From contig SMXL01000046.1 in the NCBI GenBank assembly GCA_004356385.1, positions 1-6,315 of the forward strand: a stretch of 6,315 nt of DNA. Direction: 5' to 3'. A program made the translations under genes and the position numbers. The notes below the pieces were generated by a model that searched no databases, was not told where the DNA came from, and saw only the letters and a program-made list of their open reading frames with translations. Of this stretch, positions 1 to 6,315 are shown one piece after another. Source of the DNA: Bacteroidota bacterium (GTDB taxonomy: Bacteria > Bacteroidota > Rhodothermia > Rhodothermales > UBA10348). The stretch's first letter is position 1, and every line of letters begins with the position of its first letter.

Positions 1-852
1 GACGGGGCGGGTGAGCACGGCATTCAGATTTTCGATCTTCGACAGCTCCGGAATGTTCAGAATCCCCCCGTTCAGTTTGAGGAAACTTCCCATTACTCGG
101 GCATCTTCAGTGCTCACAATATTGTGATCAACGAAGACAGTGGTTTTGCCTATTCGGTCGGAAGCAGTGCGGGCGGAGAGACGTGTGGAGGCGGCCTCCA
201 CATGATTGACTTGAGCGATCCTCCGAATCCGACCTTTGCGGGCTGTTTCACCGACGGGGAATCCGGTCGCCGCGGGACCGGTTATTCGCACGATGCGCAG
301 TGCGTTATCTATCACGGCCCAGACGCTGATTATCAAGGCCACGAAATCTGTATCGGCGCTAACGAGACGGCCATTTCCATCGCTGACGTGACCGACAAGG
401 CCAATCCGATTGGCATTGCAATGGCAGATTACCCGGGGGTCGCATACGCCCACCAGGGATGGCTAACCGATGATCATCGCTACTATTATTTAAATGACGA
501 ACTCGACGAAGCGCGAGATCTCGTCGACGGTACCAGGACCCTCATTTGGGATTTTACGGATCTTGATGAGCCAGAATTGGCTGGAGAATTTGTGGCCGAA
601 ACTACCGAGACCGATCACAATCTATACGTGAAAGGCAATTTGATGTACCAGTCAAACACGGCTGCAGGACTTCGGATACTGGATATCTCTGATCCAGAAA
701 AGCCCTTTGAAACCGCTTATTTCGACACGTCGCCGGTGGGCGGACGGGGGGTATCGTGGAGTAACTATCCCTTCTTCAAGAGTGGAATCATTGTTGTGAC
801 GGGCGGGCACTACGGATTGTTCATTTTGCAGAAAAAGGACGTGGATATCTAG
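1..852 (+). CDS. Choice-of-anchor B family protein, LVIVD-repeat secreted protein (5' end missing)
   Basis: The frame is open from the first base of the window to a TAG at 850-852, so 283 C-terminal residues are visible and the start lies upstream; the GTG at 124 is internal to this open frame and is not taken as the start. The sequence shows repeated LVIVD-like beta-propeller blades: HGIQIFDLRQLR near residue 6, GLHMIDLSDPPNP near 66, AISIADVTDKANP near 124, TLIWDFTDLDEPE near 180 and GLRILDISDPEKP near 223. Stretches I recognise as highly conserved in choice-of-anchor B proteins are SAHNIVINE (about 38), SHDAQCVIYHGPD (about 96) and YAHQGWLTDD (about 149). Four cysteines (about 62, 82, 101, 117) would suit disulphides outside the cytoplasm. 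Members are exported and usually carry a C-terminal anchor or sorting tail; this one stops right after the core at GLFILQKKDVDI with no such tail. The biochemical role of the family is unknown. It converges on xylA with 7 bp between stops. Family call is confident; function is not. Confidence 0.88.
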   Translation, partial: DGAGEHGIQIFDLRQLRNVQNPPVQFEETSHYSGIFSAHNIVINEDSGFAYSVGSSAGGETCGGGLHMIDLSDPPNPTFAGCFTDGESGRRGTGYSHDAQCVIYHGPDADYQGHEICIGANETAISIADVTDKANPIGIAMADYPGVAYAHQGWLTDDHRYYYLNDELDEARDLVDGTRTLIWDFTDLDEPELAGEFVAETTETDHNLYVKGNLMYQSNTAAGLRILDISDPEKPFETAYFDTSPVGGRGVSWSNYPFFKSGIIVVTGGHYGLFILQKKDVDI

Positions 853-870
853 GTGATGGTCACAGATATC
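844..870. terminator. Imperfect hairpin across the convergent stop codons, possible terminator
   Basis: GATATCT (844-850) pairs perfectly with AGATATC (864-870). Inside it GTGA (853-856) pairs with TCAC (860-863) around a TGG loop, leaving a 2-nt bulge (AG, 851-852). This gives about 11 base pairs. The stop codons of both convergent genes, TAG at 850-852 and TGA at 862-860, lie in the structure. On the - strand the hairpin is followed, 7 nt later, by five T (complement of 832-836), so it could end xylB-xylA transcription. On the + strand no T-run follows. The stem is AT-rich and the T-tract is displaced, so an intrinsic terminator is plausible but not certain. Confidence 0.4.
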
Positions 871-2167
871 GATTAATGATGTTCTCGAATAACTCCTGTT
901 TTCCGCTCGTTTGGGTTGGTTCTGTGTTTTCTGCTGCGATCTTGTGCAGGTCTTTGAGTGACAGATCTCCTTTTTCGAATTGACTCCCGTCAGGCGATTC
1001 AAAGGATTCATATCGCTCAGCCCTCAGTTCTTCCATTGGAGACTCGCGAAGGATTTCGTCTGCGGCTGTCAACGCTCTGGCGAACAGATCCATTCCTCCA
1101 ATGTGGCCGTAAAACAGGTCGACGAGGTCGGTTGAGTTCCGTCTGAGCTTGGCATCGAAATTAACACCTCCGCCCTGCAAGCCCCCGGCACGAAGAATGA
1201 CCAGCATGGCTTCGGTCAGCTCATACAGGCTGTTCGGAAATTGATCGGTGTCCCAACCGTTCTGATAGTCGCCGCGATTGGCGTCAATGCTACCCAGCAT
1301 TCCCGCGTCGGCGGCTACCTGCAACTCGTGCTGAAAGGTATGTCCGGCCAATGTTGCATGATTGACCTCGACATTGATCTTGAAGTCGTCCGCTAAACCG
1401 TATTGGCGGATAAAGCCTACGACAGTTTCGCAGTCGTAATCGTACTGATGTTTGCTCGGTTCACACGGTTTGGGTTCAATAAAAAACGTCCCCTTGAATC
1501 CCTGGCTCCTCGCATAATCTTTGGCCATATGAAGAAAACAGGCAAGGTGTTCTTGCTCACGTTTCATGTCGGTGTTCAGGAGTGACATATATCCTTCTCG
1601 CCCTCCCCAGAACACATAATTCTCTCCCCCTAACTTGATCGTAGCGTCCAGAGCCTGCTTCACCTGGGCTCCGGCGTAGGCCACCACTTTGAAATCGGGA
1701 CTCGTGGCGGCGCCATTCATGTAACGGGGATGACTGAACAAATTGGCTGTACCCCAAAGAACTTTGACGCCAGACGCAGTCATTTTTTCAAGTATGTAGT
1801 CGGTAATCGCGCCAAGTCGCTGTTCCGATTCCTTAAGGGAAGCGGCCTCAGCCACCAGGTCATAGTCGTGAAAGCAGAAGTATTTGAGTCCAAGCTTGGT
1901 CATGAACTCAAAGGCTGCATCCATCTTGTTTCGAGCCCCGTTCATAGGATCCAATTCATCGTCCCAGGGGAATTTCCGGGTCGGCGCTCCAAAAGGATCG
2001 GCACCGGGATTTCCGAACGAGTGCCAGAGAGCGCAGGCGAACTTGAAATGTTCGCTCAGGGGTTTACCTGCAATCACTCGCTCCGGGTCGTAGTATCGAA
2101 ACGCCACCGGATTGGCTGAGTCGGGACCCTCAAATTGAATAGGGGGGATGTCGTTGAAGTATTGCAT
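860..2167 (-). CDS. xylA: Xylose isomerase (class II, Bacteroidota/Piromyces-like)
   Basis: Cytoplasmic metal-dependent aldose-ketose isomerase (EC 5.3.1.5) that converts D-xylose to D-xylulose, the first step of the isomerase pathway. The 435 residues match the usual length of class II enzymes. Catalytic and metal-binding residues are all recognisable by family motifs: FHDYD at 99-103 (catalytic His100, Asp103), WGGREGY at 187-193, IEPKP at 230-234 (Glu231, Lys233), [10 protein letters not shown] at 267-276 (Glu267, His270), [18 protein letters not shown] at 293-310 (Asp295, Asp306, Asp308) and NFDAKLRR at 336-343 (Asp338). The protein ends with [15 protein letters not shown], typical of the family. 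The ATG at 2167 gives an N-terminus aligned with known enzymes (YF at 3-4, [17 protein letters not shown] at 12-28), so I keep this start although no Shine-Dalgarno sequence precedes it. It begins 26 nt after the xylB stop, implying one transcript. The valine in EVNH and the tyrosine in RGDYQN are, from memory, typical of Bacteroidota enzymes and of the fungal Piromyces enzyme acquired from them. Metal preference cannot be read here; Mg, Mn or Co is usual. Confidence 0.97.
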   Translation of the reverse strand: MQYFNDIPPIQFEGPDSANPVAFRYYDPERVIAGKPLSEHFKFACALWHSFGNPGADPFGAPTRKFPWDDELDPMNGARNKMDAAFEFMTKLGLKYFCFHDYDLVAEAASLKESEQRLGAITDYILEKMTASGVKVLWGTANLFSHPRYMNGAATSPDFKVVAYAGAQVKQALDATIKLGGENYVFWGGREGYMSLLNTDMKREQEHLACFLHMAKDYARSQGFKGTFFIEPKPCEPSKHQYDYDCETVVGFIRQYGLADDFKINVEVNHATLAGHTFQHELQVAADAGMLGSIDANRGDYQNGWDTDQFPNSLYELTEAMLVILRAGGLQGGGVNFDAKLRRNSTDLVDLFYGHIGGMDLFARALTAADEILRESPMEELRAERYESFESPDGSQFEKGDLSLKDLHKIAAENTEPTQTSGKQELFENIINRYL

Positions 2168-2193
2168 CGAATGAGTCGTGCGATGGTCTCGAT

Positions 2194-3681
2194 TTAGCAG
2201 GAGTTTTGTTCAAGATGTTGTCTCCACGTCGCAAAATAGTCGCGGTAGCGCTCAATTAATTCTGCTTCCGGTTCGACAGTACTGATTTTTTTGAGCGAAG
2301 CGAAGGCCTCTTCTTCGCTCTTATAGAACCCGACTCCCAGTGCTGCTCCGCGGGCAGCACCCTCTGAACCGTCCGTATCGAACAATTCGATCGTCAAACC
2401 AGTGAGGTTAGAAAAAGCGGTTTGGAATACCTCGCTGAGAAATAGATTTGCGTACCCGGCATTTACAGTCCAGATCTTTACGCCGGCTGATTTCAGAATC
2501 TCAAACCCAAGATTCATTGCACACGCCACTCCCTCGATCCCACCACGTGCAATGTGAGCCGGTGAGTGCCTGTTGAACTCAATGTGCTCGATACTTGCGT
2601 ACATAAGCTGATTTTCAAAGATGCGTTCCGCGCCGTTTCCAAACGGAAAGATCAACAAACCGTCCGAACCTACCGGAGCTTGAGCAGCGAGATGATTCAA
2701 TTTTTCGTAGGAATTTATTCCTAGAATCTGATTCAACCAACGGTAGCATGAGCCAGCCCCATTAATGCAAATCATCACGCCGTTCCGCTTCCGGTCTGGC
2801 GAGTCGTTGACGTGGAGCACTGTATTTACACGTGAACGGGAGTCGGATATGTCCCTATCAGAAACTGAATAAATGACCCCGGACGTTCCAGCAGTAGCAG
2901 CGGTTTGTCCTGGCTGTAAAACGTTGAGGGATAATGCATTATTAGATTGATCTCCAGCTCTATACGAGATCAAGACGTGGCTTTGCAAACCCAGTTCGGT
3001 AGCTATTTCAGGTGAAACCGTGACCTGTTCGCCGATGGTGGGAACGATGTCGGGAAAGAGTGCATCGTCAAATTCAAAGAAATCGAGGACGTCCTTCGAA
3101 CGGTCCTCATCGCGAAAATTCCAGAACACGCCCTCGGAAAGACCCCCTCGTGTCGTCGTTATCTCTCCCGATAGTCGCATGGCGATGTAATCACCGGGAA
3201 GCATGAATTTATAAATTCGGCCGAAGGTATCAGGCTCATTTTCTTTCACCCAGGCCAGCTTGGATGCGGTGAAGTTTCCCGGAGAATTCAGGAGAGTGTC
3301 CAGACATTTTTCTTCGCCAATTTCGGTAAAGGCAGCAGCCCCGATATCGGATGCGCGGCTATCGCACCAAATAATTGAATCTCGCAGCAGGTTTTGGTCT
3401 TTGTCTACGATCACCAGACCATGCATTTGGTACGAAATGCCAATGGCTGCAATGAGTGACGTGTCGATGTCATTTTCATGAACGGTCTTGGCGTACCCCA
3501 ATTTGAAGTGTTTCCACCACGTCTCCGGATCTTGTTCTGCCCAACCGGGGTGAAGTGAAGTAATGGGCTGCTCGGACTCCGGAGAACTCGCTTTTCCCAC
3601 TACCTTTCCTGTTTCTCCATCGAAAATGCAGAGCTTGATAAACGATGTGCCCAAGTCCACACCAAGGAAATATTTGCTCAT
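2194..3681 (-). CDS. xylB: Xylulokinase, FGGY carbohydrate kinase family
   Basis: Cytoplasmic ATP-dependent kinase (EC 2.7.1.17) that phosphorylates D-xylulose to D-xylulose 5-phosphate, feeding the pentose phosphate pathway. Its 495 residues are close to the usual 480-500. The FGGY fold is shown by the N-terminal phosphate-binding loop [10 protein letters not shown] (7-16), [10 protein letters not shown] with the substrate-region MHG (81-90), IIWCDSRA (103-110), the catalytic-base motif RAGDQ with Asp244 (241-245), [11 protein letters not shown] (263-273) and the C-terminal nucleotide-binding stretch [12 protein letters not shown] (438-449). The segment [14 protein letters not shown] (407-420) takes the place of the GGGAKS-type adenine-site motif of proteobacterial XylB; together with [10 protein letters not shown] (346-355) it resembles Bacteroidota xylulokinases from memory. 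The choice of xylulose rather than another ketose rests on this resemblance and on xylA directly downstream. The ATG at 3681 places the phosphate loop at its usual distance from the N-terminus. No Shine-Dalgarno sequence precedes it. It is the first gene of the xylB-xylA operon and is divergent from the RTX gene. Confidence 0.95.
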   Translation of the reverse strand: MSKYFLGVDLGTSFIKLCIFDGETGKVVGKASSPESEQPITSLHPGWAEQDPETWWKHFKLGYAKTVHENDIDTSLIAAIGISYQMHGLVIVDKDQNLLRDSIIWCDSRASDIGAAAFTEIGEEKCLDTLLNSPGNFTASKLAWVKENEPDTFGRIYKFMLPGDYIAMRLSGEITTTRGGLSEGVFWNFRDEDRSKDVLDFFEFDDALFPDIVPTIGEQVTVSPEIATELGLQSHVLISYRAGDQSNNALSLNVLQPGQTAATAGTSGVIYSVSDRDISDSRSRVNTVLHVNDSPDRKRNGVMICINGAGSCYRWLNQILGINSYEKLNHLAAQAPVGSDGLLIFPFGNGAERIFENQLMYASIEHIEFNRHSPAHIARGGIEGVACAMNLGFEILKSAGVKIWTVNAGYANLFLSEVFQTAFSNLTGLTIELFDTDGSEGAARGAALGVGFYKSEEEAFASLKKISTVEPEAELIERYRDYFATWRQHLEQNSC

Positions 3682-3711
3682 TTAGAACGTGATGGAATAG
3701 AATCTTGGTGA

Positions 3712-3734
3712 CGTAAAACGCCCTCTACTTTACG
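3712..3734. repeat. Inverted repeat CGTAAA-N11-TTTACG upstream of xylB, candidate operator
   Basis: CGTAAA at 3712-3717 and its exact complement TTTACG at 3729-3734 are separated by 11 nt. The repeat lies 31-53 nt upstream of the xylB start, a suitable place for a repressor or activator of the xylose operon. Half-sites are 17 bp apart, about 1.6 helical turns. Six-base arms can arise by chance, so the operator call is speculative. No regulator gene is visible in the window. Confidence 0.25.
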
Positions 3735-3910
3735 CAATTCTTGAATGATATGATGGCCGGACCGATCGCGAGATTGAGTAGGCATTATGAACATCGTGTT
3801 TTAGTCTCGAGAAATACTTACCGTGTGATTGACCCAACTCGTAACCATCGTTTTCTGAGCGATTGGGAGCATTGTAGTACTGTTAATGTTAAGGATGTGA
3901 CGCAAATATT

Positions 3911-3915
3911 GAGGA
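3911..3915 (+). promoter_or_regulatory. Ribosome binding site of the RTX gene
   Basis: GAGGA ends 7 nt before the ATG at 3923, a good Shine-Dalgarno match and spacing. It supports this start, which also gives a well-formed signal peptide. The two xyl genes have no such site. Confidence 0.65.
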
Positions 3916-3922
3916 AAACACG

Positions 3923-6315
3923 ATGAAAAAGCTTCTCATTGTTCCTGTTGTTCTATTCGTCATTCTAAATCTTTCGTTCTCAGACACTCCGCGAAGCGCC
4001 GATTGGTTTGTGGTAAGCGCCGACACCCTAAAAGGAGGCGATGATAACGACGTACTTCGAGGCGACGACGGAAATGATTTCATAGAAGCCGGACTTGGGG
4101 ATGATCAACTTTGGGGAGAAGCTGGAGACGACCACCTAAAAGGGGGAGAAGGAAACGATCTTCTCTACGGTGGAACCGGGTCGGATGTGATGGAAGGTGG
4201 TATAGGGAATGATTTTCTGGTCGGAGGTAGTGATAAAGACTGGTTGTTTGGTGAGGACGGTGACGATGATCTCCGAGGCGAGGAAGGAAATGATGTACTC
4301 GACGGAGGAATGGGTAACGATCACTTATATGGTAACTCGGGAGACGACGTGCTCGACGGGGGAGCCGGTGACGACACGATTTCGGGCGGTGAAGGGAATG
4401 ATATGATCGACGGCGGAGATGGTTTTGATATACTGACAGGGGGGCCTGGAAACGATGATATAGACGGTGGAGACGATGATGATGTCATTCTGGGGGGAGC
4501 CGGTGACGATACGCTAGACGGTGCGGACGGAAACGACGACTTAAGCGGGGGAGACGGCGATGACGTAATATTTGGAAGAGATGGTCGGGATGTTTTGAGA
4601 GGCGATTTCGGTAACGATGTCATCAGCGGAGGCGACGGAAATGATATTTTATCTGGTGGTGTTGGTAATGACATGCTCAGCGGAGGATTTGGAGACGATA
4701 CGCTTTTAGGAGGTGCCAATGTAGATACGTTAATCGCGGGCCCGGGAAATGATGTGTTGCGTGGGGGAGACGGTAATGACCTTCTTATTGGCGGCCGGGG
4801 AGAAGATGTGTTGGACGGGCAGGATGGAAACGATGAAATTCGTGGCGGCACCGGGACGGATATCATTCTGGCAGGAGATGGAGATGATGTGATTTTCCTG
4901 AGGCGCGGTGATGTAGATGAATTAAGGATCGAATCGATCGACGGAGGATCAGGAGTTGATACCCTTGTTTTGAATGGATTTTACTCGGCCGTGGCCATTC
5001 CGTTACATCCCGTTTCGCCAGACGACAGCACGGCTGCCCAAGGTGCCCATTTTGAAATCACTGACCCTCTCACAGAAGGGCGTTATAGCGTAACCCGTGT
5101 TGAGCACGTTCTCTATTCGTCGTTTTATTCTTTTTCGGGACATGCTGATTCCAGTCCTTCGATATTGCGTTTGACGAATCCGTCGACCAGTAAATCGACA
5201 ACCGGATGGATCGAGTTTTTCGGAGAAAAAGGTGACACCACGGTTGTATCTGTGAATGGTCAAGAAGCGGCGTTTACACACAAATTCGAGATCTCTTCCC
5301 TCGCTCGAGTCGATTTGACAATAGGCAATACGACTCCGCTAACCGCGCATTTATATAGTGAAGCGCCGGTCGGAGGCCTAGCCATGAGTCATGATGCCAA
5401 GTTCGGCAACCTTGGAATCAAGGAAAATCGTCTATCAGATGCGTTCTTAATCCCGGTCGTTATTGACCGCAACCGAGGTTTGGATACTCGCGTCTCAATA
5501 CTCAATGGCGGGGCTGACACGGCTCTGAAACTAACCTTGTACACGAATGCGTCAGGAGAAGTAGACGCAAAAGAGATCGACTTGCCGGCCAATTCTAACA
5601 TCTCCGGATATGTGGAAGATTTTCTTAAGACAACGAACATTCTCGAAGGCGTATTGGCGATTCAAGGTGGAACCGTGAGCGGAACGGTGTTTTTCACCGG
5701 TCCGAAAAAGGGCGACATGGTATCCATGCCCGTCATTCCGAGCGGGCTACCCATATTTGGCGATGAACTTTATTTCCCATATGTAACAGCCGGAGGCGGT
5801 GCTGAAATTTCGATTATCCTGATTAACCCGAATGTTTCGACAGTAACCGGTACTGTGGATTTCCTAGATGAAAACGGGGAAAGAATTGAAGTTGAGACGC
5901 AAGATTACGGATCTGTTTCAAGCGTACCGTTTGAAATTAATCCAGGAAGATCGGCAACCATTTCCACCACCATTGAAGGGCCGCAGATAACGGCAACTGC
6001 TCGTGTCACGTTCCAGGAAGGATATGCTAGCGGGTTGTTAATATTTTCCATTCCAGGAGCAGGAAAGGGCGCTGCAGGAATCGGGATTCCGGTCCGGAAA
6101 TTTATCACGCCGGTAAGTCGTAGTCATTCAAAGGGAGTCTCAACAAGGGTCATTATTCAAAATATTGGAGCTGCCAATTCGGTGACCTTGGTTCTTCGGG
6201 ACGAGAACGGGAATCGTGTGACGGGTGGAGAGACTACGCTACAGCTTCCAGACAACGGCTTCATCTCTCGAACCGTTGAGGATCTCTTCCCGCGCGCTCA
6301 AACCTCCGAATTCGA
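3923..6315 (+). CDS. Exported RTX-repeat calcium-binding protein with C-terminal beta-rich modules (3' end missing)
   Basis: The frame is open from an ATG at 3923, preceded by a Shine-Dalgarno site, to the window end, giving 797 codons plus two bases. Residues 1-20 form a Sec-type signal peptide: MKK, then a hydrophobic core LLIVPVVLFVILNL and a likely cleavage after SFS. Residues 36-323 are 32 consecutive RTX nonapeptides (consensus L-x-G-G-x-G-N/D-D-x), which fold as a calcium-loaded beta-roll in this superfamily. Residues 324-352 look like the end cap (IDGGSGVDTLVLNG at 339-352), and 353-411 a linker. From 412 onward there are four beta-rich modules of roughly 90-110 residues arranged as two similar pairs; the last is cut by the window. 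No cysteine occurs in the visible part, and the RTX array is strongly acidic, as in extracellular calcium-binding proteins. No enzymatic domain is recognisable. A surface or extracellular structural or adhesive role is possible but only inferred. It is divergent from xylB; a link to xylose use is not shown. Confidence 0.9.
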   Translation, partial: MKKLLIVPVVLFVILNLSFSDTPRSADWFVVSADTLKGGDDNDVLRGDDGNDFIEAGLGDDQLWGEAGDDHLKGGEGNDLLYGGTGSDVMEGGIGNDFLVGGSDKDWLFGEDGDDDLRGEEGNDVLDGGMGNDHLYGNSGDDVLDGGAGDDTISGGEGNDMIDGGDGFDILTGGPGNDDIDGGDDDDVILGGAGDDTLDGADGNDDLSGGDGDDVIFGRDGRDVLRGDFGNDVISGGDGNDILSGGVGNDMLSGGFGDDTLLGGANVDTLIAGPGNDVLRGGDGNDLLIGGRGEDVLDGQDGNDEIRGGTGTDIILAGDGDDVIFLRRGDVDELRIESIDGGSGVDTLVLNGFYSAVAIPLHPVSPDDSTAAQGAHFEITDPLTEGRYSVTRVEHVLYSSFYSFSGHADSSPSILRLTNPSTSKSTTGWIEFFGEKGDTTVVSVNGQEAAFTHKFEISSLARVDLTIGNTTPLTAHLYSEAPVGGLAMSHDAKFGNLGIKENRLSDAFLIPVVIDRNRGLDTRVSILNGGADTALKLTLYTNASGEVDAKEIDLPANSNISGYVEDFLKTTNILEGVLAIQGGTVSGTVFFTGPKKGDMVSMPVIPSGLPIFGDELYFPYVTAGGGAEISIILINPNVSTVTGTVDFLDENGERIEVETQDYGSVSSVPFEINPGRSATISTTIEGPQITATARVTFQEGYASGLLIFSIPGAGKGAAGIGIPVRKFITPVSRSHSKGVSTRVIIQNIGAANSVTLVLRDENGNRVTGGETTLQLPDNGFISRTVEDLFPRAQTSEF
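4028..4891 (+). repeat. 32 tandem 27-bp units coding RTX nonapeptides
   Basis: Thirty-two in-frame 27-bp units follow each other without any insertion or deletion, coding residues 36-323. The first is LKGGDDNDV and the last ILAGDGDDV. Most keep the GGxGxD core that binds calcium in RTX beta-rolls (hemolysin-type repeat). Degenerate cores include IEAGLGDDQ (unit 3), LVGGSDKDW (unit 8), IDGGDDDDV (unit 17) and LLGGANVDT (unit 26). Codons for the same residues vary freely between units, for example GGAAATGAT, GGTAACGAT and GGAAACGAC for Gly-Asn-Asp, so the array is conserved as protein rather than as DNA. Confidence 0.93.
5156..6315 (+). repeat. Duplicated pairs of beta-rich modules (A-B, C-D) in the RTX protein
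   Basis: This segment codes residues 412-797. Module A is about 412-505 and B about 506-606; C is about 615-724 and D runs from 725 to the window end. A matches C (LRLTNPST with IILINPNVST; FEISSLARVDLTI with FEINPGRSATIST). B matches D (DTRVSILN with STRVIIQN; LPANSNISGYVEDFL with LPDNGFISRTVEDLF). The offset between pairs is 215-221 residues. The likeness is at protein level only. I associate this alternating pattern, from memory, with extracellular proteins of Acidobacteriota, but I know no established family name. If D resembles B, about 35-40 residues of D lie beyond the window. Confidence 0.7.

Larger units (their letters stand above)
3682..3922. promoter_or_regulatory. Divergent intergenic region between xylB and the RTX gene
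   Basis: These 241 bp must contain the upstream signals for xylB (leftward) and probably for the RTX gene (rightward). I find no convincing paired -35/-10 boxes on either strand. Isolated candidates are TATGAT at 3749-3754 and TTGACC at 3829-3834 on the + strand, each without a good partner, and no clear Bacteroidota-type TAnnTTTG box. An inverted repeat near xylB is listed separately. A tandem hexamer TGTTAATGTTAA sits at 3881-3892. The regulatory role is inferred from position only. Confidence 0.5.

Noticed and set aside
652..1011. A 119-residue - strand frame across the ends of the choice-of-anchor gene and xylA.
   Set aside because: It overlaps two well-supported genes, has basic low-information composition and no recognisable domain.
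1730..2119. A 129-residue + strand frame opposite xylA.
   Set aside because: It is fully antisense to a strongly conserved enzyme and shows no family resemblance, so it is a shadow frame.
3749..3754. TATGAT as a -10 box for the RTX gene.
   Set aside because: No reasonable -35 element lies 16-18 nt upstream, and it is about 170 nt from the start codon; a single hexamer is too weak to call a promoter.
3741..3926. A 61-codon + strand frame starting with TTG, whose TGA overlaps the RTX ATG as ATGA, suggesting a coupled leader peptide.
   Set aside because: It has no Shine-Dalgarno site at the TTG or at the in-frame ATG at 3750, and an unremarkable Arg-rich composition without any motif. The ATGA overlap can arise by chance. 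Conservation in relatives would be needed to revive it.
4321..4866. A 181-residue Ser/Pro-rich open frame on the - strand.
   Set aside because: It is the antisense shadow of the RTX array: the 27-bp Gly/Asp-rich repeats read backward give a periodic Ser-Pro pattern. It has no start signal of its own and ends inside the array.
3923..6315. RTX gene as a toxin or hemolysin.
   Set aside because: RTX repeats alone do not mean toxicity. There is no acyltransferase or pore-forming region, no catalytic domain, and the Sec signal and repeat modules fit a surface or structural protein better.

Overview
The window holds four protein genes and one short intergenic region. There are no RNA genes, insertion sequences or CRISPR arrays. 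From left to right: (i) the 3' part of a gene for a secreted beta-propeller-like 'choice-of-anchor B' protein (+ strand, cut by the left edge); (ii) a two-gene xylose operon on the - strand, transcribed xylB then xylA, encoding xylulokinase and xylose isomerase; (iii) a 241-bp divergent intergenic region; (iv) a large + strand gene, cut by the right edge, for an exported protein with a signal peptide, 32 uninterrupted RTX-type calcium-binding nonapeptides and at least four beta-rich modules.

Organism: a bacterium with a mid-range GC content. XylA and XylB both resemble, from memory of family members, the versions found in Bacteroidota and the related FCB group. XylA has the EVNH and [16 protein letters not shown] signatures, and XylB has [10 protein letters not shown] and a GYANLFLS segment. 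The xyl genes also lack a Shine-Dalgarno sequence, which is common in that group. Choice-of-anchor B proteins are frequent in Bacteroidota, Rhodothermota/Balneolota and marine Gammaproteobacteria. The C-terminal modules of the RTX protein instead recall extracellular repeats I associate with Acidobacteriota. I therefore favour a marine or environmental FCB-group bacterium but cannot exclude Acidobacteriota or a related phylum.

How the genes work together: XylA converts D-xylose to D-xylulose and XylB phosphorylates it to D-xylulose 5-phosphate for the pentose phosphate pathway. No xylose transporter, regulator or xylanase is visible. The two flanking genes encode exported proteins with no obvious biochemical link to xylose. 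The left-hand gene and xylA converge with only 7 bp between their stop codons, and an imperfect hairpin spans both stops. The RTX gene diverges from xylB, and the shared 241-bp region carries an inverted repeat close to xylB.

The most unusual element is the RTX protein. It pairs a Sec-type N-terminus directly with a long N-terminal RTX array, whereas classical RTX proteins are type I secretion substrates with a C-terminal signal. Its C-terminal half is an internally duplicated pair of modules that I cannot assign to a named family.
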